Part shown: positions 1 to 7,810 of the stretch, piece after piece
Layout: each line of letters opens with the position of its first letter
How positions within the stretch are numbered: the first letter of the stretch is position 1
Assembly (NCBI GenBank): GCA_031426215.1
Contig: JANPKU010000014.1
Span: 1-34,214 of the forward strand
Length of the DNA: 34,214 bases
Direction of reading: 5' to 3'
Source: Sva-07 sp031426215
GTDB taxonomy: Bacteria > Actinomycetota > Acidimicrobiia > Acidimicrobiales > Ilumatobacteraceae
The notes under the pieces: model-generated
Told to the model about the DNA's origin: nothing
Seen by the model: only the letters and a program-made list of their open reading frames with translations
Database searches by the model: none
Made by a program: the position numbers and the translations under genes

Positions 1-213
1 GACGACCTCCACGCCGGCATCGGTCAGCGCAGCGACCGTGCCCGCTGCGCCGAAGTCGACGTCATCGGGATGCGCAGTGACGACGAGGACACGTTCGATG
101 TCGGAAAACGCAAGCATCCGCCCAGTCAACGGCGCAACGGCACGCTTCTCAACCTGCGGACCCATCAGCAGGGTGTCCCAAGGGACGGCGCGCTCTCGTA
201 CAGTCGCACCCAT
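1..213 (-). CDS. PIG-L/LmbE family deacetylase, N-terminal part (runs off the window)
   Basis: The first 71 residues are visible; the gene continues beyond position 1. Residues 41-51 hold a hydrophobic strand followed by AHPDD (H48, D50, D51), the zinc-binding signature of the PIG-L/LmbE/MshB deacetylase family. Members remove acetyl groups from N-acetylglucosamine-type sugars, for example in mycothiol synthesis. The visible part cannot separate MshB, Mca or a generic LmbE protein. The chosen ATG leaves about 45 residues before the motif, longer than usual; an internal ATG at residue 33 gives a more typical N-terminus. The gene is divergent from the next one, with 38 bp between them. Confidence 0.85.
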   Translation of the reverse strand, partial: MGATVRERAVPWDTLLMGPQVEKRAVAPLTGRMLAFSDIERVLVVTAHPDDVDFGAAGTVAALTDAGVEVV

Positions 214-251
214 GACGACCAACCGGCAATGCGATCAGCCACGGCTGCAGT

Positions 252-725
252 GTGTCTGAGACCGAGCTGACGCCGGAACGCCGGGTCACCGTCGTCCATC
301 AGCTCACGGTCGCCGGATGGTTACTGCTCGGCGGAACGATCGGCTTCATCGCGTTCCAACTCGACCGGGTGCGCGGGGTGGGCGAGCAACCCTTCGCGAG
401 CGTGTGGGATCAGCGCATCGAGGTGCTGAGCTTCCTGATGCTGCCACCCAACTTGGTCGTGATGGCCCCCGCATTGTTCGTCGCGACCGTGGCCGCGTGG
501 TTGGCCGGCACCGACCGGGACCCCTGGTTGACCACACTGTTGCGCGTCGGCGCCGGCTTGACCATCACCTTCTCCGCGATCGGCGTGGTGTCAATCGTGA
601 GCATCATCGTTCGAGACGAGGCTGGTACGTTCGACATCGCGGGCGTCTTCCTGCGCCTCGGTGGTGTTGCCATGGCCGCCGGCCTCGCAGTGATCTGTCG
701 CACCGTCGACCGCATGACCGCCTGA
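252..725 (+). CDS. Uncharacterised four-helix membrane protein
   Basis: A 157-residue protein starting at GTG. I do not recognise a family. Hydrophobic stretches at about residues 16-36, 66-86, 96-120 and 131-149 suggest four membrane helices with short loops. There is no signal peptide and no obvious catalytic motif. Codon use and GC look like the neighbours. It stands alone between a divergent deacetylase gene and a DUF4262 gene 68 bp downstream. An overlapping plus-strand frame from 317 is open only because it runs into the DUF4262 gene. Confidence 0.65.
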   Translation: MSETELTPERRVTVVHQLTVAGWLLLGGTIGFIAFQLDRVRGVGEQPFASVWDQRIEVLSFLMLPPNLVVMAPALFVATVAAWLAGTDRDPWLTTLLRVGAGLTITFSAIGVVSIVSIIVRDEAGTFDIAGVFLRLGGVAMAAGLAVICRTVDRMTA

Positions 726-793
726 CGCTCAGCCCCAGCCGAGCCGAGCCGTGGGGGCGTTGGGGTAACTGTGCGACAGCCCATCGTCAGGCT

Positions 794-1285
794 GTGCGCT
801 TGTGCCTTCAATGTGACGGTTATTCATTCGAGCAGTCGATGCTCTCTCTCGATCTCACGATCCGCACGTACGGCTGGCAGCTCAACCAGATCACCGATCC
901 CGATCCGTGGTCGTACACGATCGGTCTCAGCGAGAGCTACGGCCACCCCGAGTTGATGATCACCGGCGTCAAGCTCGAGACGCAGAACACCGTGATCCGA
1001 AAGATCGTGGATTCAATCGAGAAGACCGGACACGTCGACCATGCATTTCTCGAGCGCGAAGGGGTCAGTCTCGTCGAGGTCCATTCCAACCATCTCGCAG
1101 GCGACTGGTTCGGCACGTGGTCGAACTTCTACGAGCGCACCCCTCCGCCCGGATCGTTCCTCCAGATCGTGCCGCCGTCGGACTGGTTCTGCGACTGTCA
1201 CGCGCACTCGATGCCGCACTTCGAGTTGCCCGGCCCGATCCGCTTCGGCAACCGGTCGGATCGGCGCCGCCAGCCCGGTCGGTGA
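794..1285 (+). CDS. DUF4262 domain protein
   Basis: A 163-residue protein from a GTG at 794. This start is chosen because the family usually begins with a CxxCDGYS segment, seen here as C4, C7 and the following DGYSFEQ; the ATG at 839 would remove it. The rest matches the family layout: an IRTYGW segment, a PWSYTIGLSE segment, a GHPELMITG segment, and a C-terminal Trp/Cys/His-rich DWFCDCHAH segment. Function is unknown; the family is common in actinobacteria and proteobacteria, often near accessory genes. It lies just upstream of the toxin-antitoxin pair, and the candidate antitoxin operator begins at its stop codon. Confidence 0.75.
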   Translation: MRLCLQCDGYSFEQSMLSLDLTIRTYGWQLNQITDPDPWSYTIGLSESYGHPELMITGVKLETQNTVIRKIVDSIEKTGHVDHAFLEREGVSLVEVHSNHLAGDWFGTWSNFYERTPPPGSFLQIVPPSDWFCDCHAHSMPHFELPGPIRFGNRSDRRRQPGR

Positions 1286-1286
1286 G

Positions 1287-1323
1287 CGCGTACGTGTGGG
1301 TCGTCATATCGCGTACGTATATG
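1287..1323 (+). promoter_or_regulatory. Candidate toxin-antitoxin operator: repeated CGCGTACGT
   Basis: CGCGTACGT occurs at 1287-1295 and again at 1310-1318, 23 bp apart, about two helical turns. The second copy sits inside a CATAT (1305-1309) / ATATG (1319-1323) inverted repeat centred on CGTACG. Antitoxins of the Phd/YefM type usually bind such palindromes to autorepress their operon. The assignment is inferred from position and symmetry. Confidence 0.45.
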
Positions 1324-1337
1324 CTCGGGAGATGCCG

Positions 1338-1556
1338 ATGACCGCATCCGCGCTGCGACGAGACATCTACCGGATCCTCGATCGGGTGTTGGAGACGGGC
1401 GAGCCGTTGATCATCGAGCGAAACGGTCGTCGGGTCCGCATCTCCGCCGAGGAGGTACCTGTGCGTCTCGATGCGCTCGTACGTCGGCCAGATGTGGTCG
1501 TCGGTGAGAGCGAGGACTTCGTCCACCTCGATTGGTCGGAGGAGTGGACGGCGTGA
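1338..1556 (+). CDS. Phd/YefM-type antitoxin
   Basis: A 72-residue protein. The ATG at 1338 is preferred over the in-frame ATG at 1332 because GGGAG at 1327-1331 is then six bases upstream, a normal ribosome-binding spacing. Residues 3-35 (ASALRRDIYRILDRVLETGE, then the PLIIERNGRRV strand) match the N-terminal DNA-binding fold of Phd/YefM antitoxins. The acidic C-terminal tail ending DLDWSEEW-like would wrap the toxin. Its TGA overlaps the toxin GTG by four bases, so the two are translationally coupled. Expected to neutralise the downstream PIN toxin and repress the operon. Confidence 0.8.
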   Translation: MTASALRRDIYRILDRVLETGEPLIIERNGRRVRISAEEVPVRLDALVRRPDVVVGESEDFVHLDWSEEWTA

Positions 1557-1927
1557 TCCGCCTCGACACCCACGTTGTCGTGTGGCTCTACACCGGCGAA
1601 ACCGAACGGCTCAGTTCCGACGCGATCGAGTCGATCGAGGAGCACCAGCCCGTCATCTCACCGATGGTGCAACTGGAGTTGAGCTACCTCCACGAGATCG
1701 GTCGGCTCACCGTCGGTGGCGCCGACATCATCGCCGACCTTGGGCGAAGGATCGGTCTGCGCCTGTCGGACGCTTCGCTCATCACGCTCGTCGGGACCGC
1801 CGTGGCCCTGACCTGGACACAGGATCCGTTCGATCGCCTCATCGTCGCCGACGCACTCGTAGCCCAAGCCGATCTGGTCACCAAGGACAGTGTCATCCAC
1901 AGCCACACCGCGATTGCCCGCTGGTAG
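1553..1927 (+). CDS. PIN-domain toxin, VapC-type ribonuclease
   Basis: A 124-residue protein read from GTG inside the antitoxin stop (GTGA). PIN-domain acidic residues are visible: D5 in LDTHVVVW, E42 in VQLELSYL, D91/D94 in QDPFDRLIVADAL and D112 in VTKDS. These coordinate Mg2+ in VapC-like endoribonucleases that cut tRNA or rRNA. The full active-site set and normal length argue that it is functional. The partner antitoxin is Phd-like rather than AbrB-like VapB, a mixed pairing often seen in actinobacteria. It ends 14 bp before the end of the convergent thymidine kinase gene. Confidence 0.88.
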   Translation: MIRLDTHVVVWLYTGETERLSSDAIESIEEHQPVISPMVQLELSYLHEIGRLTVGGADIIADLGRRIGLRLSDASLITLVGTAVALTWTQDPFDRLIVADALVAQADLVTKDSVIHSHTAIARW

Positions 1928-1941
1928 AGCGGCGATGATCG

Positions 1942-2541
1942 TCAGGTGCCGAGATCGCCGCGACCGAAGTGCAGACGACAGAGCAGCTCGTAACGCACCG
2001 AGTCGCCGAACAACGGCGCCTCGTGGGGATTGGTGTCGCCGACCATGACCGTGTCACCTTCGTAGACGACGTCGCCGTTGACGACACGGGCGTTGTGGGT
2101 AGCTCGCGCACCGCACCAACACCGGGCCTCGACCTGGAGTGGTGTGTGTTCGTCGGCGATCTCCAACATCCGTGCTGTGCCCTCGAAGAGGCGCCCCCGG
2201 AAGTCGGTGAGCAGGCCGAATGCGTACACGTCGATGTCGAGTTCGTCGACGACCCGGGCGAGCTGATCGCATTGTGCCGGCGTGTAGAACTGGACCTCGT
2301 CGCAGATCATGTAGTGGATCGGCCAGTAGCTCACGGCGAGTGCGTGGAGGTCGAGTTGCGCTGACACCTCGATCGCCGGAGCGGCGACGCCGAGGCGACT
2401 CGTGACCTGGCGCCCCTCACGGTCGAGCGTGGTCAACAGGAGGCCGTAGAGCTCACGGCTCGACAGGTTGTGGTGGATCTGCAGCGCCACGGTGCTCTTG
2501 CCGGAGCCCATGGTGCCGAAGCTGAATCGAAGCGACGCCAT
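1942..2541 (-). CDS. tdk: Thymidine kinase
   Basis: A 199-residue type II thymidine kinase, which phosphorylates thymidine to dTMP for salvage. The P-loop is at residues 7-14 (GTMGSGKS), the Walker B/catalytic segment is CDEVQFY, and the lasso region is FGLLTDFRG. The zinc site is of the actinobacterial form, CWCG plus a C-terminal CRLH, rather than two CxxC pairs. The ATG at 2541 places the P-loop at the usual distance from the N-terminus; a longer reading to 2697 would overlap the lipoprotein gene. It is 14 bp downstream of that gene, so the two are probably cotranscribed. Confidence 0.93.
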   Translation of the reverse strand: MASLRFSFGTMGSGKSTVALQIHHNLSSRELYGLLLTTLDREGRQVTSRLGVAAPAIEVSAQLDLHALAVSYWPIHYMICDEVQFYTPAQCDQLARVVDELDIDVYAFGLLTDFRGRLFEGTARMLEIADEHTPLQVEARCWCGARATHNARVVNGDVVYEGDTVMVGDTNPHEAPLFGDSVRYELLCRLHFGRGDLGT

Positions 2542-2555
2542 GCGAGCGCCCGACA

Positions 2556-2750
2556 CTACCCGCCGTCGGTGACCGACGGCGCGGACGGGGCAGTGGCGAA
2601 CGGATCGAACGACGGATCGACGACCGCCGGACCGTTGATCTCCCCGATCGTCGGTGGCTGTTCGTCGTCGACGTCGGTGCCGTCCGACCCGCTGCACGCA
2701 AGCAGCGCCAGCGACGCCACCAAGCTCAGCGCCACCAATCGTCGTCGCAC
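2556..2750 (-). CDS. Small lipoprotein of unknown function
   Basis: A 64-residue protein from GTG. An arginine-rich N-terminus and hydrophobic core are followed by a lipobox LLAC with the lipidation cysteine at residue 19. The mature part is only 45 residues, acidic and proline-rich, with no recognisable domain. Expected to be anchored to the outer face of the membrane. It is directly upstream of tdk on the same strand; a functional link is not evident. Confidence 0.6.
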   Translation of the reverse strand: MRRRLVALSLVASLALLACSGSDGTDVDDEQPPTIGEINGPAVVDPSFDPFATAPSAPSVTDGG

Positions 2751-2849
2751 CCGCTCACTCTACGCAGACGATGACATCGGGGACGATGGTCACTTTCGTG
2801 GGGCCGTCCCGCTGGCGGACGTGTCCGGCCACTACGGTGATCGTTCGTA

Positions 2850-2871
2850 GGCCCGGCAACGGAGCCGGGCC
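2850..2871 (+). promoter_or_regulatory. GC-rich hairpin in the korA leader
   Basis: GGCCCGGC (2850-2857) and GCCGGGCC (2864-2871) pair perfectly over 8 bp around an AACGGA loop. The hairpin ends 24 bases upstream of the korA ATG and leaves its Shine-Dalgarno sequence (GGGGGAG, 2883-2889) free. There is no T-run. It could protect the transcript or modulate translation; this is inference. Confidence 0.4.
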
Positions 2872-2895
2872 GCTGAAGCTCCTGGGGGAGACAAC

Positions 2896-4803
2896 ATGAC
2901 GGACACGATCGACCGGCCGGCGGCCGATGGCGAACACGTCCTCGACCATCTGATCATCCGCTTCGCGGGCGACTCCGGCGACGGGATGCAGCTCACCGGC
3001 GATCGCTTCACCTCGGTCAGCGCCTCGTTCGGCAACGACCTGTCGACACTGCCCGACTTCCCCGCCGAGATCCGGGCACCTGCGGGCACCGTCAACGGGG
3101 TGTCTGCGTTCCAGGTCAACATCGCCGACCACAAGATCACGACGCCGGGTGACGAACCCAACGTGCTCGTGGCGATGAACCCCGCAGCGCTGATGGCCGA
3201 CCTGCATCGGCTCGAGCTCGGTGGAACCGTCATCGTCAACGAGGACGCCTTCGAGGAACGCAACCTCGAAAAGGCCGGCTACAAGACCAACCCGCTCGAC
3301 GATGACACCCTGTCGAACTACCGAGTGCTGCGGGTGCCGATGACCACGCTCACCAAGGAGATCTGCGCCCCGCTCGGCGTGAAGCCACGCGACGCCGAGC
3401 GATCGAAGAACTTCTTCGCGCTCGGCCTCGTGTCGTTCATGTACACCAGACCGGTCGACCCGACGATCGACTGGATCACCGAGAAGTTCGGTGGCAACGA
3501 ACTGGTCCAGGCGGCGAACAAGGCGTCGTTCCTCGCCGGGTTCAACTTCGGTGAGACGACCGAGGCCGTCGGCCATCGTTACGAGGTCAAGCCGGCCAGG
3601 CTGCCCGCCGGCGAGTACACCAGCATCACCGGCAACACCGCGCTTGCCTGGGGCATCGTCGCCGCCGGTCAGCTCGCCAAGCTTCCGATCACACTCGGCT
3701 CGTACCCGATCACACCGGCGTCCGACATCCTCCACGAGCTCTCGAAGCACAAACACTTCGGTATCCGCACCGTGCAAGCCGAAGACGAGATCGCCGCCAT
3801 CGGCATGGCCCTCGGCGCTGCCTTCGCCGGCCATCTCGGCGTGACCACAACGAGCGGGCCCGGCGTTGCCCTCAAGAGCGAAACCACCTCGCTCGCCGTC
3901 TCGATCGAGCTGCCGTTGCTGCTCGTCGACATCCAGCGTGGCGGCCCGTCGACCGGGCTGCCGACCAAGACCGAGGCGTCCGATCTCAACATCGCGCTCT
4001 ACGGCCGCCACGGTGAGGCGCCGCTCCCGGTGATCGCTGCGTACACCCCCGCACAGTGCTTCCACGCCGCCATCGAGGCCGTGCGCATCGCGCTCAAGTA
4101 CCGCACGCCGGTGATCCTGCTCTCCGACGGCTACCTTGCGAATGGTTCCGAGCCGTGGAACCTGCCGTCGATCGATTCGCTCCCCGACATCTCGGTGCCG
4201 TTCACCACCGAACCGAACCACGTCGACGAGGATGGCAACGACGTGTTCTGGCCGTACCTGCGAGACGAGACCACGCTCGCTCGACCCTGGGCGATCCCCG
4301 GCACGCCCGGGTTGATGCACCGTGTCGGCGGTCTCGAGAAGAAGGACGGCACCGGCAACATCGACTACACGCCGGACAACCACGAACGCATGGTGCACCT
4401 GCGTGCCGACAAGATCGCAGCGATCGCCGCCGACATCCCGCCCACGGAGATCAACGGTGATCCCGACGCCGAGGTCCTCGTGCTCGGTTGGGGATCCACG
4501 TGGGCAGCAATCGACGCCGCCATCCAACGCAGCCGCCGAGCCGGCAAGCGCGTGGCCTCGGCGCACATCATGCACCTGAACCCGTTGCCTCCAGATCTGG
4601 GCGACATCCTGAAACGGTTCCAGCGGGTGATCGTGCCCGAATTGAACATGGGCCAGCTGACCATGCTGATCCGTGGCAAGTACCTCGTCGATGCGAAGTG
4701 CCTCAGCAAGGTGCAGGGCATGCCGTTCAAGTCACGTGAGATCGAAGCCGCCATCGACGAGGCACAGGCCTCGATCCAGCATGCGAACGGAGCAACGTCA
4801 TGA
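2896..4803 (+). CDS. korA: 2-oxoacid:ferredoxin oxidoreductase, alpha subunit (gamma-alpha fusion)
   Basis: A 635-residue subunit of the CoA-dependent 2-oxoglutarate:ferredoxin oxidoreductase, which decarboxylates a 2-oxoacid to acyl-CoA and passes electrons to ferredoxin. Residues about 18-210 form the gamma domain (FAGDSGDGMQLTGD near the start). From about 245 the alpha domain follows, with SYPITPASDILHEL, a QAEDEIAAIGMALGAAFAG segment and TSGPGVALKSE, typical of the pyrimidine-binding fold. The C-terminal third contains VLGWGSTWAAI and LNPLPPDL, as in actinobacterial KorA. The start has a strong ribosome-binding site. korB follows with an ATGA overlap. 2-Oxoglutarate is the likely substrate by family resemblance, but pyruvate cannot be excluded by eye. 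Confidence 0.93.
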   Translation: MTDTIDRPAADGEHVLDHLIIRFAGDSGDGMQLTGDRFTSVSASFGNDLSTLPDFPAEIRAPAGTVNGVSAFQVNIADHKITTPGDEPNVLVAMNPAALMADLHRLELGGTVIVNEDAFEERNLEKAGYKTNPLDDDTLSNYRVLRVPMTTLTKEICAPLGVKPRDAERSKNFFALGLVSFMYTRPVDPTIDWITEKFGGNELVQAANKASFLAGFNFGETTEAVGHRYEVKPARLPAGEYTSITGNTALAWGIVAAGQLAKLPITLGSYPITPASDILHELSKHKHFGIRTVQAEDEIAAIGMALGAAFAGHLGVTTTSGPGVALKSETTSLAVSIELPLLLVDIQRGGPSTGLPTKTEASDLNIALYGRHGEAPLPVIAAYTPAQCFHAAIEAVRIALKYRTPVILLSDGYLANGSEPWNLPSIDSLPDISVPFTTEPNHVDEDGNDVFWPYLRDETTLARPWAIPGTPGLMHRVGGLEKKDGTGNIDYTPDNHERMVHLRADKIAAIAADIPPTEINGDPDAEVLVLGWGSTWAAIDAAIQRSRRAGKRVASAHIMHLNPLPPDLGDILKRFQRVIVPELNMGQLTMLIRGKYLVDAKCLSKVQGMPFKSREIEAAIDEAQASIQHANGATS

Positions 4804-5828
4804 GCACCGCCCAGGTCGCCGTCACCACGAAGAAGGACTGGACGAGCGACCAGGAGGTTCGCTGGTGTCCCGGATGCGGTGACTACGGCATCCTCCTCGC
4901 CGTGCAGACGTTGATGCCCGAACTGGGCATCGCCCCCGAGAACACGGTGTTCATCTCGGGCATCGGTTGTTCGAGCCGGTTCCCGTACTACATGAATACC
5001 TACGGCATGCATTCGATCCACGGCCGCGCGCCGGCCATCGCCACCGGCGTCGCCGTTGCCCGCCCCGACCTCGACGTGTGGGTGATCACCGGCGACGGTG
5101 ACGGGTTGTCGATCGGTGGCAACCACCTGATCCACGCGCTGCGCCGCAACGTGAACCTCAACATCTTGTTGTTCAACAACCGGATCTACGGTCTCACGAA
5201 GGGCCAGTTCTCCCCGACGTCACCAGTGGGCAAGGTGACCAAGTCGACGCCGATGGGGTCGATCGATCCGCCGTTCAACCCGTTGGCGGTGGCGCTCGGC
5301 GCCGAGGCGAGCTTCGTGGCTCGCACCCATGATCTCGACCGCAAGCACATGATCGACACATTCCGCGCCGCCCACGCTCATCACGGCGCCTCGTTCGTGG
5401 AGATCTACCAGAACTGCAACGTCTTCAACGACGGCCAGTTCGACGACATCACGAAGAAGCAGGCTCGCGACGAGATGATGATCGACCTCGTACACGGCGA
5501 GCCGATCACGTTCGGCGCCGACCAGCGGCGCGCCGTGGCGATGGGCATCGACGGGCAACTCCGTCTCGTCGAACGTGCAGACGTGCCCGACGACGAGATC
5601 CTGATCCACGACGCCCACCGCCAGGATCCTTCGCTGGCGTTCGCTCTCGCCCGCCTGAGCCACGACGATCACTCCCCCACGCCGTTCGGTGTGTTCCGCG
5701 ACATCCAGCGACCCGAGTATTCGCACGCCGTCGCCGATCAGGTGATGGTCGCCAGCGAACGCAAGGGTCCCGGAGACCTGGAGGCGCTCCTGCGATCCAA
5801 CGGCACCTGGACGGTGACGGACAGCTGA
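4800..5828 (+). CDS. korB: 2-oxoacid:ferredoxin oxidoreductase, beta subunit
   Basis: A 342-residue thiamine-diphosphate-binding partner of KorA. WCPGCGDYG carries C23 and C26; C57 (GIGCSSRF) and C206 (YQNCNVF) complete the usual four-cysteine [4Fe-4S] set. The thiamine-diphosphate/Mg2+ motif is at about 98-126 (GDGDGLSIGGNH through LFNN). Its ATG overlaps the korA stop (ATGA), giving coupled 1:1 translation. No ferredoxin gene lies beside the pair, so the electron acceptor is encoded elsewhere. In actinobacteria this enzyme often replaces or supplements the 2-oxoglutarate dehydrogenase complex in the TCA cycle. Confidence 0.93.
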   Translation: MSTAQVAVTTKKDWTSDQEVRWCPGCGDYGILLAVQTLMPELGIAPENTVFISGIGCSSRFPYYMNTYGMHSIHGRAPAIATGVAVARPDLDVWVITGDGDGLSIGGNHLIHALRRNVNLNILLFNNRIYGLTKGQFSPTSPVGKVTKSTPMGSIDPPFNPLAVALGAEASFVARTHDLDRKHMIDTFRAAHAHHGASFVEIYQNCNVFNDGQFDDITKKQARDEMMIDLVHGEPITFGADQRRAVAMGIDGQLRLVERADVPDDEILIHDAHRQDPSLAFALARLSHDDHSPTPFGVFRDIQRPEYSHAVADQVMVASERKGPGDLEALLRSNGTWTVTDS

Positions 5829-5842
5829 CCACCTCCGGGTGG
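5829..5842 (+). terminator. Small hairpin after korB
   Basis: CCACC (5829-5833), loop TCCG, GGTGG (5838-5842) starts immediately after the korB stop and lies in the 30-bp gap before the convergent ABC gene ends. It has no T-run. A possible short terminator. Confidence 0.3.
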
Positions 5843-5858
5843 CCATCTGCCTCTCACG

Positions 5859-6926
5859 TCACTCGATTCGCCGTTCGCTCGCACGGTCGAAGACGACGTG
5901 GTGACGCAGGTTTAACCGCACGGCGCTCCCGGTCGCCACTCGCCGACTCGTGGGGGCGGCGATGCCGATGCGGATGCCCGCGACAACGCCCGACACGCCA
6001 CCGGGACCGAGTTGTGTGACCCCGTTCGCCGGGATCGTTCCCGTCTCGGAGATCTCGATGTCCTCTGGACGCACACCCACCCTGACGCTCATGCCGGAGT
6101 AGCGGGCGAGGCCAGGAACCCACGAACGGATCCGAATCGGCGCTCCCCCGTCAGGGTCGTCACGCACCAGCCAGGATCCACGCTGCTCGGCGATCACGGT
6201 CATGTCGATCAACGAGAGCGGACCGGCGGCGATGGCGGCCGCCAGGTTCGTCGGAGCGCGACGCACCGCTGCGGTCTCGCCGACCTGGACGAGTTGTCCA
6301 TGCTCGAGCACGGCGATGGTCCCGGCGAGTGCCTCGATGTCGGAGCTGTCGTTGGTGGCGATCAGGGTGGTGACCCCGTAGCCGGACTGGAGCATCTTGA
6401 TCTCCGCCCGCATCCGCGATCGAAGCTGCTCATCGAGCGCCGCGAACGGCTCGTCGAGCAACAACACGCTCGGCACCCGCACGAGTGCTCGGGCGATCTG
6501 CACCAGCTGCCGTTCCCCGACCGACAGCGTCGAAGGTCGACGATCCATCAGATTCTCGATGTGCAGCGCCCGCGTCTCGGCATCGACGCGTTGGCGGATC
6601 TGCTGAGAATCGAGGCGCCGGATGTCGAGGGGGAACGACACGTTGCGCCGCGCCGACAGGTGACCGAAGAGTGGCGGAGACTGGAACACCATCCCCACGT
6701 CCCTGTCGCCGGGCGTGATCCTGGTGACGTCGCGAGCACCGAACCGCACGACACCCTGCTCGATCCGGTCGAGCCCCGCAATCGCTCGGAGCAACGATGT
6801 CTTGCCACTTCCCGAGGCTCCGACGATGGCCACGAATGCGCCATCGGTGATCGACATCGTGACATCGTGCAGCCGGGTCGTGTTTCCCGAGAGCACGGTG
6901 ACGTGTTCGAGGTCGACCGACGCCAT
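5859..6926 (-). CDS. ABC transporter ATP-binding protein (CysA/ModC-like), atypical switch residue
   Basis: A 355-residue ATPase. The Walker A motif is at 36-43 (GASGSGKT), the Q-loop at Q82, the signature at 134-138 (LSVGE, where LSGGQ is usual) and Walker B at 154-159 (VLLLDE). The C-terminal ~110 residues look like a TOBE regulatory domain (VGVRPEDIEIS). The histidine of the H-loop is replaced: the segment reads IATNDSSD with N192, where the family has THD. It is encoded by AAC at 6351-6353. No permease or binding protein is nearby. It overlaps the upstream gene by one base (TGATG), so the two are coupled. Substrate unknown; sulfate, molybdate or sugar importers are the closest families. 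Confidence 0.85.
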   Translation of the reverse strand: MASVDLEHVTVLSGNTTRLHDVTMSITDGAFVAIVGASGSGKTSLLRAIAGLDRIEQGVVRFGARDVTRITPGDRDVGMVFQSPPLFGHLSARRNVSFPLDIRRLDSQQIRQRVDAETRALHIENLMDRRPSTLSVGERQLVQIARALVRVPSVLLLDEPFAALDEQLRSRMRAEIKMLQSGYGVTTLIATNDSSDIEALAGTIAVLEHGQLVQVGETAAVRRAPTNLAAAIAAGPLSLIDMTVIAEQRGSWLVRDDPDGGAPIRIRSWVPGLARYSGMSVRVGVRPEDIEISETGTIPANGVTQLGPGGVSGVVAGIRIGIAAPTSRRVATGSAVRLNLRHHVVFDRASERRIE

Positions 6927-7801
6927 CAGGCGACCACCCCGAGTACCCAACCCTCCTCGGCAATCGCAGCAGCGGACACCTCGGGCGACATCGCCGGCGA
7001 GAACAGCGCCGCGAGCCCTTCGGTGGCGTCGGTGTCGGCCATCCATCGTGCCGTCGTGCCGACCTGTGCAGCGTCGCGAACACGGTGGTCCGCTGCGTCG
7101 ATGTCGAACATCGATGGCCACACCTCGGCGACGATGATGGCACCGGCATCGAGCGGCGGCGCTCGGAACCCGGTGGTGAACGGCCACACTTCGATGCGAT
7201 CGCTGAACCGGCGACGCAGATCGTGCAGCCTCGGGATCCCGACCAGGCTCTGGCTGCCGACCGCTCCGGCGCCAAGGAGCTGCCACGACGAGAACGGGCG
7301 ACGTCCCTGTGCTCTGAGTTCGTTCTCGACGGCTCGGAACGGGGCCAGCGGCGCCGTCGTGGTCGGCTTGGTGGTCGTCAAGTACCTGGATGCTGCCTGC
7401 GGTGGACATCCCCAGAATGGAGCCGCGGCACCCGTGAGACGCTGGTTGAGGTCGCCTGCGACGACGAATCGGTTGTTGGCGTTGCGGTCGTCGTCGCTGA
7501 TGCTGTGGGCGAGCAGTGTCCACATTGCCGACCACGGTGTGCCCACCGCACCGAGCGCCGTTGCGGTGCCGTTCGGGTACCCGAGGGAGAAGTCGACGCC
7601 GAGCAGCGTGATGGAACCCGGATCGGACTCGAACAGCTCTGCGAGGAATGTGGTCGCGGAGGCCCGCGTCGCCAGATTCGTGACCGACACGTGGTCCGTC
7701 CCGCCACCAGTGCGGTCATGCACGGCGATCCAGATCGAGTCGCGCCCGAGTTTGGGAGCCGAGTTCGCACTCCAGTCGACCACGACGAACCGGTCGAACA
7801 C
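6926..7801 (-). CDS. Uncharacterised VDWSA-motif protein (RNase H-like fold suspected)
   Basis: A 291-residue protein from GTG; an in-frame TAG of the upstream gene lies 9 bp before, fixing the start. The N-terminal FVVVDWSANS strand and a second GVDFSLGYPNG strand at about residues 67-77 resemble acidic strands of RNase H-like/DUF429-type proteins. Similar proteins are sometimes labelled molybdopterin-guanine-dinucleotide or cobalamin related, without firm evidence. The rest has WPFTTGF and AEVWPSMF segments I cannot assign. It lies between the hemolysin III-like gene and the ABC ATPase, coupled to the latter by a one-base overlap, which suggests they act together. Confidence 0.6.
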   Translation of the reverse strand: MFDRFVVVDWSANSAPKLGRDSIWIAVHDRTGGGTDHVSVTNLATRASATTFLAELFESDPGSITLLGVDFSLGYPNGTATALGAVGTPWSAMWTLLAHSISDDDRNANNRFVVAGDLNQRLTGAAAPFWGCPPQAASRYLTTTKPTTTAPLAPFRAVENELRAQGRRPFSSWQLLGAGAVGSQSLVGIPRLHDLRRRFSDRIEVWPFTTGFRAPPLDAGAIIVAEVWPSMFDIDAADHRVRDAAQVGTTARWMADTDATEGLAALFSPAMSPEVSAAAIAEEGWVLGVVA

Positions 7802-7810
7802 GGCCAGCAG

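Noticed and set aside
2755..4575. Long open frame on the minus strand opposite korA (606 codons)
   Set aside because: It is the mirror of a clear, conserved korA; its translation is rich in Arg, Gly, Asp and Val with no motifs, as expected from high-GC antisense frames.
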